In this document: positions 44,600-56,368 of the stretch, piece by piece
Layout: every line of letters starts with the position of its first letter
Position numbering within the stretch: position 1 is the first letter of the stretch
Source of the DNA: Toxorhynchites rutilus septentrionalis
Taxonomy: Eukaryota > Arthropoda > Insecta > Diptera > Culicidae
Length of the DNA stretch: 64,000 nucleotides
Direction of reading: 5' to 3'
Assembly: GCF_029784135.1 (NCBI RefSeq)
Contig: NC_073745.1
Coordinates: 245,175,624-245,239,623 of the forward strand
Notes under the pieces: model-generated
Seen by the model: only the letters and a program-made list of their open reading frames with translations
What the model was told of the DNA's origin: nothing
The model's database searches: none
Made by a program: the position numbers and the translations under genes

Positions 44600-46312
44600 A
44601 TCTCAAAGCGTATGATTAGCTCCAGTAGCCTGGTAGCAGTTCATCGCACGAAAGGCATAGAGAGTCAGTAGAGAAGCGCGATCGGTGCGAAGAACATTTA
44701 AATTTAACTCCATCAAAGAGGACCAAAGCAGGTGTACGGAATATCAAACCACCCGTCGGTAAGCCCAACCGCGGTGTCAATCGTCTCACAGCATTTCGAT
44801 CGCATTTCATCTCATAACAGCTGATACAATAGTCGATTTGGATTAATGATCACCCTGAGGCAGGGCAAATAATAGCTTCCAAAGCATGGCCGACGGCAGC
44901 GGTAGCATTAAAATGCTTCTGATTACCGCATGGTTTGATGGCTGTGACAACTAAATGGAGTGCAGTGTTGCACTCTCCAAGTTCTCAATGGTTGAAGCGT
45001 TTGGTGCAAACATTTTTATTGGCGCTTGTCAGTTAATGCATCGAGGATTTGTGATGACTCACTTACCGCGAGGCGTGCAATAACTTGATGCCATTCCCAT
45101 CGATGCTGTGCGAGGCACGGTGTGAAAATATCAGATCTGTGATCAATCGACGTTTAACAGTGTTGAGTGCCTCCGTTTACCACCCACACGGCGTGATTCA
45201 ACAAAGGTATTCGGATGCAGCAATACAGAAGAAATTAATGGATATTTAATTAACGAATCAATTTTACCTGAATTTCGAAGCATAAAGCTCTTCGTATTCC
45301 ACAGCAATCAACACCGAAAGCAATCGTAATCGTCACACACGTCGCGGCAAACCTGGGTAGGTGAATATATGGTCAAGACTTATGGATAACGTGACCAGTT
45401 TTCCGCCCCAAGTAACAGACATTCGCATCGATACCCGTGCGAAGCGCACTGCCGGTACATATGGCGAAGCTCAGTGAAATGGAAAACTTCGCTCGAAAAT
45501 GTTAGATAACCGACAGTACCTACATATTTGCATAAAATTATAGACAGCCAATCGAGAGAACATGCGAAAGTGCGTACGTGCAGCATTTTTTTTTGGCTTG
45601 CCGGGAATATTTCAAACGTCGGCTAATAATGCTAATGGTTCGCCGTGGAACTCCTGGTCTCCGATATTGAACTCCTGGTAATAACAGTAATTGAGAGTGT
45701 GTTGTTGGCAGATATGCCCGTCAGTAATTTTTATGACTTAACAGTGTGTTTGCATACGGTAGTTGGATGACTTTGGGCCACGACCACGCGGTCACTCTGC
45801 ATGGTGTCCACGTATGTTTTGATGGGGTGATTTTAGAAAGGCATTTGATCTTGTTTCCCAAGTTCTCGATAGCGGATAATTTGTCGAGTCAGGGTGGCAC
45901 TAAAGTGTAATAACGTGTACACGAAGAAGGCTTCCATAAGTTCAGTGACCGTTTGGCTTCAGTGAATAGCGATGGGATTTACTAATGATATTGTATTAAT
46001 CATGACAGGGAAAATCGGTCGGTCTAAAGTCTTTCAACAAACTTTTTTTTTTGTTTTTATGCTTAAGAGGGAAATATGATCTCTTTAGGTTTTTATAGAA
46101 CCAACGAATTCGTATTAATTTCTTAGTAGAAAATTGTTTATTGTCGTTGAACAAATTTAGAATTGTTCGTAGACGTATTCCATATGAGTAATTCCAAATG
46201 AAATCAACAAATGACAAAACATGAGTATTTTTGATTCGAATGAAAGTGTGTATTCCGTTTGGTTTAGGGGAAATATGAGTTTTCCAAAGCAATTGGGAAT
46301 TTTTCGACTCAA
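44600..46312. other. Probably single-copy host sequence inside the intron
   Basis: More GC-rich than its surroundings, with no match to other repeats in the window until about 46250. It could hold control elements of the host gene. No exon with matching splice phase was recognised. Confidence 0.35.
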
Positions 46313-48008
46313 GCGTAACTTTTGAAAAGGGCGTATCGATTTGAGTAAGAGAAATCTTTGATAAATTATATCTCAAAAACAATGAGTCGTACCGAAATAG
46401 TGTCTTAGAAAGAGTTATAGAGTATTGATGGTTGAATGAATATGAAAAAATGTACACTGAGAAAAAAAATCTCTTTTTTTATTTACAAAATAAAAATTCA
46501 ATTTGCAATATCCAAAATACATATTTCTATATTTTTTTTTTTAATTTCTTCATACAAAAAAAGAAGTCATGCAGAAAATTAAAAAAATGGGCCCAACATG
46601 GTAAAACTATTTTTGACAAAATTTGTGGAACATCGAATTTTTAGGAATTTTCGAAACTTCGAATTTTTGTATGTTAGCAATCATTCTTAGCCACAAGTTA
46701 TGAATTCTGATGTGATTTAAAACAAAAAAGGTTATTATCAATCTCCTTCTAAATGCAACCATTCTCGAGATATTTAAAAAAATATTTCTATTTTATTGTC
46801 TTTTTTATAGTAAATAATCCCTTTTAATATGTTTGTCGTGTTATACCGTCATGTTCATGAAATTTTATGAATTTGCTTATTTCCAACAACTTTTCCAAAT
46901 ACATCATCATGGTTCATTTTTTAACTCATGCGTAACTTTTGAAAAGGTCGTGTCGACTTGAGTAAGAGAAATCTTTGATAGTTTATATCTCAAAAAATAT
47001 GAGTCGTACCGAAATAGTGTGTCAGAAAGAATTATAGAGTATTATTGGCTTAATTTGAAAAAAATATACACTGAGAAGAAAAATTAGTATTCTTTTTTTT
47101 ATTTACAAAATAAAATTTAAATTTGCGATATCAAAAAATATGTATTTTTTATTTTTTTTTCTATTTTTTTCATATAAAAAAGAAGTCATGTAGAAAATTA
47201 AAAAATGGGCCCAACATGGTAAAACTATTTTTGACAAAATTTGTGGAACATCGAATTTTAAGGAATTTTCGAAACTTCGAATTTTTGTATGTTAGCAAAC
47301 AGTCTTAGCCACAAGTTATGAATTCTGATGTGATTTAAAACAAAAAAGGTTATTATCAATATCCTTATAAATGCAACCATTCTAGAGATATTTAAAAAAA
47401 TATTTCTATTTTATTGTCTTTTTTATAGTAAATAATCCCTTTTAATATGTTTGTCGTGTTATACCGTCATGTTCATGAAATTTTATGAATTTGCTTATTT
47501 CCAACAACTTTTCCAAATACATCATCATGGTTCATTTTTTAACTCAAGCGTAACTTTTGAAAAGGACGTATCGATTTGAGTAAGAGAAATCTTTGATAAT
47601 TTATATCTCAAAAACAATGAGTCGTACCGAAATAGTGTCTTAGAAAAATTTATAGAGTATTGATGGTTGAATATGAAAAAATGTACACTGAGAAAAAAAA
47701 TCTCTTTTTTTATTTACAAAATAAAAATTCAATTTGCAATATCCAAAATACATATTTTTAATTTTTTTTTAATTTCTTCATACGAAAAAAAAGTCATGCA
47801 GAAAATATAAAAAATGGGCCCAACATGGAGAAACTATTTTTGACGAAATTTGTGGAACATCGAATTTTTAGGAATTTTCGAAAATTTGAATTTTTGTATG
47901 TTAGCAATCATTCTTAGCCACAAGTTATGAATTCTGATGTGATTTAAAACAAAAAAGGTTATTATCAATCTCCTTCTAAATGCAACCACTCTCGAGATAT
48001 TTAAATAT
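46313..48008 (+). repeat. Tandem repeat, 617-618 bp units, 2.7 copies
   Basis: Units start at GCGTAACTTTTGAAAAGG at 46313, 46930 and 47548. Each includes GAGTAAGAGAAATCTTTGAT, AATGGGCCCAACATGG and GTTAGCAA-CA-TCTTAGCCAC. The third stops after about 460 bp at CTCGAGATATTTAAA, where LINE tail E begins. Units are roughly 95% alike by eye. Non-coding; the two small frames at 46432 and 47123 are the same part of two units. Confidence 0.88.
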
Positions 48009-49078
48009 CGGATAGTCTGAGCTCTGTCGAAGCTATCCGTTTAGTGAGGCCGGAAAAGCACTCGCCGTACTTCCTTGAGAGAATACGAGAAATTTTGAGT
48101 GCTTTATCCAGACGCTGTTATGTCATTACCTTTGTCTGGGTCCCTTCACATTGCTCAATTCCGGGTAATGAGAGGGCTGACTCATTAGCAAAGGTAGGTG
48201 CAAATGAAGGCGAAATTTATCAGCGTCAAATCGCCTTCAATGAATTTTATTCTTTAGTTCGTAGAAATACCATCGTTAACTGGCAACGCAAATGGAACGA
48301 AGATGAATTGGGCCGGTGGCTCCACTCAATTATCCCTAAGGTTAGCCTTAAACCATGGTTCAAAAGTCTGGACTTGAGTCGGGACTTTATTCGCACCTTC
48401 TCCCGACTCATGTCCAATCACTGTTCGTTAGACGCGCTGCTTTTTCGTTTTAATCTTGCCGACAGCAATCTCTGCGGTTGTGGCCATGGTTACCACGACA
48501 TCGAACACGTTGTTTGGTCGTGCGAGTTGTATCTTGTCGCCAGATCGAATTTAGAAAACTCCAAATTCGGGCTGGAGGAAAGCAGTCCAATGTGCCGGTG
48601 AGAGATGTGTTGGCTCGGTTAGACCTTGATTACATGTCCCAAATATATGTTTTCCTTAAAGCTATCGATCTTCGAGTGTGATTGTTCATACATCCTTTTC
48701 CCCTCCTTTTCGTCCTTCGCGAGCCCTTGGTTCCCTTCCTACTAACATTAGAATAAGTTAAATTGTAAACACATATTAAATGTAAGGATAGTTTTAAGAA
48801 TTGAGTGTGAAGTGTCAGTGTGAATGAGAATGTGAATGTGAATGTGAATGTGAGTGCGAGTGTAAACACACATCTTCTTACATCCCATCCTTTTCCTAAT
48901 GAAAATGTGTCACCCTTCTAAACTCGAGTCGACCGCGAGTAATCGGTTTCCTTTTTCATTAACCATAGAATTAAGGAAACAACATGTTGATATATGCTAG
49001 TTGAAATATAGTTAAGAGTTTGGCTCCATTAAACTTATGTAACTGAGCCTGTAAAAATGATCGGATTAATAAAAAAAA
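48009..49078 (+). mobile_element. LINE tail E, 5' truncated, same family as A and B
   Basis: Starts inside the RNase H region and runs through ORF2's C-terminus and a 3' UTR with GAATGTGAATGTGAATGTGA-type repeats to an A-rich tail at 49078. It truncates the third 617-bp unit. The array does not resume on the right, and no target duplication was found, so the insertion may have come with a deletion. Confidence 0.88.
48044..48681 (+). pseudogene. LINE E ORF2 C-terminus (part of RNase H onward)
   Basis: Reads FVWVPSHCSIPGNERADSLA (end of RNase H), then WNEDELGRWLHSIIPKVSLK and CGCGHGYHDIEHVVWSC. A one-base change near 48570 shifts the frame; the rest (VPVRDVLARLDLDYMSQIYV) continues in the next frame to 48681. 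Lacks all catalytic RT residues. Non-functional. Confidence 0.88.
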
Positions 49079-49774
49079 GGTAGAGTTAAGGTGTTAAGAA
49101 TTGTGGAATAATGGTGCTGATGGAAAAAAATGGAATTGCTTCATTATTGGTTCTCCAGTAATCCAGCTAGCGACCAGGAAACAGATGCTTTCTCATGTTC
49201 CATATAAAATGCACGAGCACGAGACGCGCACGTACTAGCAAATCGGTATAGTACGTGTTATGAAAATGTATTTTATAGATCTATCTATTTGCACGACCTG
49301 AATCACAAATTACCTTAACTACTTATTACCTTCGAATGAAATGCTCTAATCCCACGGTACATTGATCATGATGAGTGAGAAAAGATTTCCTAGTTTACTT
49401 TTGGTGAAATGCACATCTCTGCACTCTGTGCGCCTTATGCTGAAACTCGTCCCTACATTAGGAATTTATTGGAATATATGAGGAATTATATTTGATGGAT
49501 AGTTATCTTTCGCACAACCCAAAGCGGAATGAGTTTGACTCAATTCAAGGAATATTAAAGCATAAACTATTAACATATACATGAGGGTGATAATGAATGT
49601 ATGAGAAAAAATCGACCCTAAAATTTCAAAAAGTTACCCTATACAAAATGTTCACCACCTCGAAAAAACACCCTATGCAAAAAATTAGCTCAATCGGGCT
49701 TAAAGGAGAGTGGCGCGAAGCGGTCAAAGTTTGAGTTTTTTGAAAACCGAAAAATCACCCAAGGGGGGAGTAAA
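49079..49774. other. No gene seen
   Basis: The first 450 bases show no repeat or coding match. From about 49600, phrases such as CAAAGTTTGAGTTTTTTGAA and CACCCAAGGGGGGAGTAAAA resemble 60180-60330, so it is probably repeat sequence next to composite copy II. Confidence 0.35.
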
Positions 49775-49969
49775 AGAAATCGGAGTTTTCGAATTTTGAC
49801 GTAGGATTACGTCTTTCGGGAACATATTGGGGTACAAATTGAAAATCGAAAATCGATTACATCATGAAAATTGTCCAATTTCAATCGCTTATTGCTCTGT
49901 CATGTCATGATGGATTGATGAAATTTTTGCGTCAATCGATTTCGGCACTCCATAACAATTGTTTATATA

Positions 49970-51267
49970 AAGGGTGTGTCACATCAAATTGCATCACGGA
50001 AAAAACGCTGTAGAAATTTAATTTTTAGGAATTATATCTTCAGCTTTCGCTTATAATCAGATAAGAGTGTATAGATCACGTTGGCCATGCTTCACTGTCA
50101 ATTTTTCGTAAATTTGGAAAAATATCGTCGAACGAAAGAGAGCGTCGTGAATTAATCCTGTGCACTCATTTCGAGAATCCAGAGTTGTCACATCGGGACA
50201 TCGGTAAGATGCTGGGAATCGTCCAATCCACGGTCAGCAGAGTACTAAAACGATACTTCGAGAACCTAACCATCGACCGGAAGGTGAAGAACAACAAAAA
50301 TGGATGCTCCGTCAGTGAAAAAGATCACAAGCGCGTAGTTAAGCAGTTTAGACGTGATCCGAGAAGTTCGGTCCAAGATGTCGCCAATAATCTGAATTTG
50401 TCAAGTTCATTCGTCCAGCGGACCAAGCAGCGGGAAGGCCTGCGTACATACAAGGTTCAGAAGGCTCCTAACCGCGACGAAAGGCAAAACATGGTGGGGA
50501 AGACGCGAGCCCGGAAGCTGTACACCGAAATGCTGACGAAGTCGCATTGCCTGGTAATGGACGACGAAACCTACGTCAAAGCGGACTTTCGTCAGCTACC
50601 GGGCCTGTTGTTCTTCTCCGCAGAGGACAAATTCAGCGTTCCGGAGGAGATTCGCAAGCAGAAACTATCCAAGTTTGCCAAAAAGTACATGGTGTGGCAA
50701 GCGATCTGCTCTTGCGGAAAGCGGAGCGCCCCTTTCGTGATGACCGGCACGGTAAACGGGCAGGTTTACCTTAAGGAGTGCCTACAGAAGCGCTTACTAC
50801 CACTATTGAAGCAGCACGAGGGCCCGACCATCTTCTGGCCGGATCTCGCTTCGTGCCACTATTCAAAGGACGTGTTGGAGTGGTACGAAGCCAACGGGGT
50901 CACCTTCGTGCCAAAGGAAATGAACCCGCCCAACGCGCCGGAGCTTCGCCCAATAGAGAAATATTGGGCGATTATGAAGCAGGCCCTCCGGAAGAACCCA
51001 AAAATTGTCAAATCGGAGGCGGACTTCAAGAGAAAATGGACTTCTGTTCAAAAAAAACTACAACCTGACGTTGTACAGAACCTTATGGACGGGGTAAAGA
51101 GGAAGGGGCGAGCATATGGGCTTGGGCTCGAAGAATGAATAAAAATAAAATGCCAAAAGTTGTTTAATAGTTTTTATTTTACTGTCTAAAATTTTCAAAA
51201 GGATCGGTCTAATGGGCGAATTTCTACAGCGTTTTTTCCGTGATGCAATTTGATGTGACACACCCTT
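49970..51267 (+). mobile_element. ITmD37E Tc1/mariner transposon, copy 2
   Basis: The 1298-bp element has the same AAGGGTGTGTCACATCAAAT termini as copy 1 and TA duplications at 49968-49969 and 51268-51269. Copy I of the composite repeat has an empty site at the matching place (about 27290-27305). The one visible serious lesion is loss of the start codon. Confidence 0.93.
50122..51138 (+). pseudogene. DD37E transposase, start codon lost
   Basis: 338 codons open from the position of the ATG in copy 1, but that codon is ATA here (50122-50124). Helix-turn-helix SHRDIGKMLGIVQSTVSRVL and the DD37E triad (MDDETY, FWPDLASCH, RPIEKYW) are all kept. The C-terminus is complete (GVKRKGRAYGLGLEE), showing what copy 1 lost. 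The next in-frame ATG is within the first helix-turn-helix (MLGIVQS), so a product from it would lack the first DNA-binding helix. Otherwise no stop or frameshift. Confidence 0.92.
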
Positions 51268-52223
51268 TAGAAGAAAATAATATATGTCATGAAACTAACT
51301 ATCGAACAATTGAAAAATCTCATCCCCTATTCTAACGGAAATACCCACTTCTGATTGGTCGAAATTGACGACACATGCGGCGGGTCCCTAAAAGAGTCAT
51401 CAAAACCAAGCTGCCTGGGGGGAATCGACATTGCAAATACATGAAAGTAGGGGGAACTTTTGTTCCTACCGAAATGTGTTCCCTAACAGAGACATCAAAA
51501 CCAAGCTGCCTGGGGGAAATCGGCATTGCAAATATAGGCAAGTCGGGGGTTGCTTCGTGAAATTTCATATTAATGACCGATCGTTTATTGTGAAAAAATT
51601 AGCACAAATGTAAGTGTAAAATTGTATATGGTAGCAGTTTTATTAAAACTGACTTGATATATGAAACGATTTTTTAGAATTCCCAAAAATTAAAACCCAA
51701 GGTGTGTTCCCGCTCGAGAACGGGTCGTTTGGATCTATATTTTTTTTGTGTTCATTTTCACCCAAGGAAAGTTTATGCGGCGAGAAAAATTGAAAAAGTA
51801 AGGAAATATTCGAAAAAGTGATTTCCCACATCCTCTACATATAGTATTAGGTGTTGTTAGTCCAATTAAAATTCGCATTGGGTTGAATAAACACTCAGAA
51901 ATTAAAAATTATAAAAAAAATACCTTTTCCATTTCAAATATGTTTTCTCTATATTAAAGTAACATGTTTTTACTGATGAGAAAATCATAATTGTGTTCGG
52001 TATTGGTAATTATCTTATATTACATTGGTGAGTTTTTTTTTCTTCATTTCATACATACATATCACAGGAGACATCTCGTCTAGGATCACAGAGGGAGGTT
52101 TTCATCATATCTCGTTACACTTCGGTATTTTTATCTGATACGCACTATCCAACGACTGTTTACCGATCTTTTGCCATCATCACTGGTGGAGTTAACATAC
52201 AATACCCAATAACCAAACAAAAC

Positions 52224-52239
52224 GGCCCTTTTCAGGGCC
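52224..52239 (+). promoter_or_regulatory. Perfect histone-mRNA-type 3' stem-loop, copy II
   Basis: GGCCCTTTTCAGGGCC, a six-pair stem with TTTC loop, preceded by ACAAAAC and followed by ACCAAA. This fits the animal histone 3' processing signal bound by SLBP. The purine-rich ATCAAAGAC about 10 bases on could serve as a U7 site. No histone reading frame was recognised in the 300 bases upstream. It lies in a dispersed repeat, not next to a visible histone gene. Confidence 0.7.
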
Positions 52240-52363
52240 ACCAAATCATTATCAAAGACTTTAACGATGTAATTATTCAAACATATTCAAAATCAACAGA
52301 TAGTCTAACGGAATTCTACGTCAACTGTGCGGTCGTGTCTCGGACACAACCCTCCTGTGACTT

Positions 52364-52560
52364 TTTTTATGCCAAATGTCTTAAAATTGCATGAAACGTC
52401 GAGATCTAGTGTCATCTTTAATTTTTTTTGTCAAAAATCGACATTCTGGGACTTAAGCTCGAAACGGAGTACGAAACCAAAAGTGTGGTTTTACAGAAAA
52501 ACGACAAGCGTCAAAAAACTTTTTTTTGACAAAAAAAATTGGACATAACTGTAAATCTCG
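52364..52560 (+). repeat. Dispersed repeat fragment (CCAAATGTCTTAAAATTGCA family)
   Basis: GCCAAATGTCTTAAAATTGC then GAAACGTCGAGATCTAGTGT matches 1959-2065 and 59790-59960. An inner ACAAAAAAAATTGGACATAA then AACTGTAAATCTCGACGA suggests a reverse-facing second end. Non-coding. Confidence 0.55.
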
Positions 52561-53717
52561 ACGACTAATGCTACATAACTACATAACTAAATTTAATCTG
52601 AATAATCATCTTTGTCGTCATTCTGCTTCAAATTTTCGTTAAATTCGTGGTGGATTTGATCGAACTATGGTAAGCCAATGGGTGATATACGTGTAGTTTA
52701 GCTTCGAAATACCATACCCGTACAGATAAAGCAGATAGATCCTCAAATCGGACTCTGCATATTTTCGCTTTTCGGGACATCAGAAAGGACCAAAGTCCTT
52801 CACGGACAAGTCACTCTCCAATTCTATAAAATTTATTGATAAACGAAGGTTGAATTCAATCTTATAATGAAACTGTTATATTTTGATTAGGTTCATCAAA
52901 TATCTCAGAAACACGATGGAACCGACAAGACCATCAATTTCGCAGTCATTGTTGCATCCAGTAACTGGTTCTTCACCATCTACTACTTCGTCGAAAGTCC
53001 AAGATCACAACAATATTCGATTTCGAATTCGGAGCAACAGCTACATTCTAAAAATGTTTGTTTCTTGTAATTTACATTGATGATTAACAATATTCAATTA
53101 TGATGCATTCAGTCAGAATGACATAAGTTATAAATAAATAAAATAAACTAAGTGCAAGTCGTGATTTTCTAAGATATATATATATATATATTTCAACGGT
53201 AAACGAGATTTTGAAAAAGAGTAGCTTTTTACGCGGCGGATAAAGCACGTATCCAGCATTTCAATTATATTTTTTCTACAATTTTTTATATAATTTGCTG
53301 AATATCGGTTATTTTCAAACACACAAGCAAACCAAAAGACAATCTAGGCTATTTTTTGGAAAAAAATAGTACACAAAGACGCTCAATTCGTTAACACATT
53401 GCGGACCGCTCACGACTTTTCTCGTGCTTCGCGTTCCGTCTATTACGGATGGATCACATCATAACCCGTGTTTTCTACACTTGTTGGTTGGCTAACAAGG
53501 CCTATCGATGGCTCGCCTTCATCTCATCCACACCGAAGGAAACGATTTTATTCGTGGAATCCGAACAAATGAAGCGTACAAGTTTGCCCCAACTTCATGT
53601 GGATGCTTCAATTGCCAAATCGATTAATCAGAAAACAGGTCACTTTTTTATAAAATAAGTTTGATTGAAAACATAAGAAAAACATCGAATAAAATGCTTT
53701 TCAAATGAGGCGAATAA
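52561..53717. other. No gene seen; (TA)n run at about 53173-53190
   Basis: No shared repeat recognised apart from the AT microsatellite. The phrase TTAACACATTGCGGACC near 53392 resembles a TTAA-type MITE end, but no opposite end was found. A 69-codon frame at 53449-53658 has no motif. Confidence 0.35.
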
Positions 53718-54169
53718 GAATCAAATTTCGGACACTAAATCAAATTTCGGACAGGTTGAATTCATATTTCGGACACTTTATTTCGTAATTTTATGGAGGA
53801 AAATTACATTACACTTGATTATATTTTATAGTCAACTGCGAAACACTTACCAAGCAATCACAGTAACCTGATAACGATGATGAGAACTGATGAAACACGG
53901 GAGAAATTTAAATATTTATGAACGGGTAAATTCTACGTGCTCACGCTAAACAAACGTCAAACTCAAACGATAATGAGTGGTGCTGTTGATTTTTTTCCTT
54001 CTATGTAATAATTCAAATGCTATTCTCAAATGAAGTAATAGCGAAACTAAGGGATCACTCTAAAGAAGCAATTGTGATATTAAATTTATAGTTTTATTAT
54101 CAGTGCATGAAGCATTTCAAGATATTAGAACAAAGTGTCCGAAATATGATGTTGTCCGAAATATGATTC
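53718..54169. mobile_element. MITE with TTTCGGACA motifs
   Basis: The ends GAATCAAATTTCGGACA and TGTCCGAAATATGATTC are inverted with one mismatch. A second copy of CAAATTTCGGACA or TTGTCCGAAATATGA lies just inside each end, and ATATTTCGGACAC is also present at 53768. 452 bp, non-coding. No clear target duplication, so the superfamily is open. Confidence 0.55.
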
Positions 54170-55913
54170 AGAACGGTATTTTCACTGTGAACGAATTCTC
54201 ATGATTTACATACCAATCGAATCGGAAATTCTCTAAGATTTATTTGATATGCTATACATTACAATTCACTAATCTCTAAACGGTTTAAATTCATGAAAAC
54301 TGGAAGAATTTCCTTTTTTCCCATACATTTGTTCTACCAATTTGTGTGCATTTCTTAACAGATCGGAAAGATGTTTGCACCAATTGATAGGAAATATTTC
54401 TACGAGTCTATCACAATTAATAAAATGTTACTATTCATGAGATGAACAATTGAATAACTGTGAAATGTTAAGCGTTATCTAAACGCCCTAACTGAAACCG
54501 ATCTACGGTTTCCCCAACATAGACTTCAAAATCGATGTACCTGTGGAAATCGAAACGTCGAAAATATGCGCTCGTGTCCTAGATACAACCCCTTACAATT
54601 TTTTAAAATTCTTTTCAAATTACAAATTCGAAAATACGATGTAAAATGTATTATTGCAAACGCATATTTAATCTGACGATATATAGAAATAATAAGATGG
54701 AATAAATTTGAAGTATTTGTTATTATTACTACTTTTTTGTGATTAGGGGAGTTAATCGATTTGGCAAGTGAAGGCCAACTATTAATTCAAATTCAGTCTT
54801 TGAATAATTTTTTCTTACGGATTTGAAAATGTTTTTTCAGATATTAAACGTCCATTTCTATTTCTATATCTTACACCTTTCATTATGTAATGCTTTTGAA
54901 CATTACTGTCCTATTTATCAGGATTACGGCTTCGTTTTCGTTCAGCCAATTTTTTGCTGCGATTCTTTCATTGCTGTGATCAGATGATGAATCCGAATAA
55001 ATACAAAACAGTTTCCGGTTATGCCGAGCTTTCTGCCAGTAATTTGTATTGAAGAACCATCTGATTCATTTTTTTCCCTACTCAAATAATTGTTATCAAC
55101 ATCATCCATTTTAATGTTACAACGGTTTATTTAATTAATTTTTTGAAAATAAAAAAATTTGAAATTTATAAGTATCTGCACTTGTAACAGCTCGGATACA
55201 ACTATTTTTCTTTTCTTTTATTTTTCCCGAACTTCGTTCGGTACGGTGTCGGCAACTGGATACGACATTGGTTTGTATGAGGCAAATTATTCTCTATCAG
55301 ATTAGTCGTCCCTAAGGCAGTTTTTAATTGCTAAAATTTGAATTATTTTTTGCGTTATTTAATCACCTAAGGTACGTTGTCCTGACCCTAATTTAAACAA
55401 TTTTCTATAAATTTTCAGATTTTCTCACCAAAACTTACCATTACAATATAAAATTATCATTTTTTCACCACCTGCAGGCAAAAGAGATTTTCATTTACAT
55501 AGAGAACGAATTTAATTTGGGAAAAATAATTTTCATTCATAATTTTTATTTTAAGAGTGGGTTCATTCCCTCTGCAAACCCATATTGTCATGCTCACTCT
55601 CCCAATTCGTGCGAATAACGAAGCGAATAACGAAATTAAACGAAGAACTTACAGATATCTCCGTAGAAGAGGAACAATAGTGAAGCGAACAAGATAATCT
55701 AGTTAAGATTATGGTATGGAGTTAATCAGATTGACTTCTGACATAAATTATTTAGTATTCAATGACTAAAAAGATTTCGTCATTTAGTGGTATTAATACT
55801 TATTATTAAAGAAATTTGTTTTGAATATATACAGTTAGAAGCTAATCAAGTGCTTTGATATTTAAATTTAATAATATTCAAAAAATGGAGTTAATCGATT
55901 TGGCAAGTGAATA
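54170..55913. other. No gene; contains a 25-bp exact direct repeat
   Basis: GGAGTTAATCGATTTGGCAA and its next five bases occur at 54748-54772 and 55887-55911, about 1.14 kb apart. A weaker version lies at about 55694. CTCGTGTCC and ACAACCCC near 54570 resemble the end of the composite repeat. No coding region recognised. Confidence 0.4.
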
Positions 55914-56366
55914 CAGGGAAACTTCGATATAACGTACCCTCGTTATAACGTACCCTCGATATAACGTCACTCGATATAACGTACATTTTACCTCGATATA
56001 ACGTACACATTTCCAAAGTGTAAAGGAAAAGTTTTTTCAATTTTTTTTTCTGATAAAACAATGAATTACCTGTATTGTGATGCTAAAACAAGTTTTGTAC
56101 CTTCAATAAATCCCGAAATACAGCTGGTTTTGTGATTGCGGATTCTAAATGAATCAATCTTTAATCAACAGTACGAAGGAAAACATCATGAGAAAGGCTG
56201 GCTTCGTCTTCTGGTTGAAGTTATTCATTAACTTTACTAAAACAGCAACACAATAATGTATTATAGACTACGTTTGTGAGTACTTTATTATGCTTCGATA
56301 TAACGTACAATTCGATACAACGTACAATTTTGAAAGTGAAATGTACGTTATATCGAAGTTTACCTG
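55914..56366. mobile_element. pogo-like MITE (TCGATATAACGTA motifs)
   Basis: 453 bp with termini CAGGGAAACTTCGATATAAC and, inverted, CAGGTAAACTTCGATATAAC, flanked by TA at 55912-55913 and 56367-56368. Near the left end CTCGATATAACGT is repeated four times; near the right end two more copies face both ways. CAG termini and TA targets fit pogo/Tigger elements. No transposase. Confidence 0.85.
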
Positions 56367-56368
56367 TA

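Larger units (their letters stand above)
49775..52363 (+). repeat. Composite dispersed repeat, copy II (carries ITmD37E)
   Basis: Direct counterpart of 25236-28135 in the other direction. It is about 1.27 kb without the 1298-bp ITmD37E. Inside, AAACCAAGCTGCCTGGGGG occurs twice, about 98 bp apart (51403 and 51500). An inverted CCAAT box (GATTGGTC, about 51353) and a perfect histone-type stem-loop (52224) are present. No coding region is recognised. Where copy I has mariner and LINE insertions, this copy is uninterrupted. Confidence 0.8.

Noticed and set aside
46313..48008. CRISPR-like regular repeats (here and at 6498-6955)
   Set aside because: Units are long, adjacent and without spacers. 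These are eukaryotic tandem repeats.
53392..53420. TTAACACATTGCGGACC as a TTAA-type MITE end
   Set aside because: No inverted partner with TTAA was found downstream, so it could be chance.
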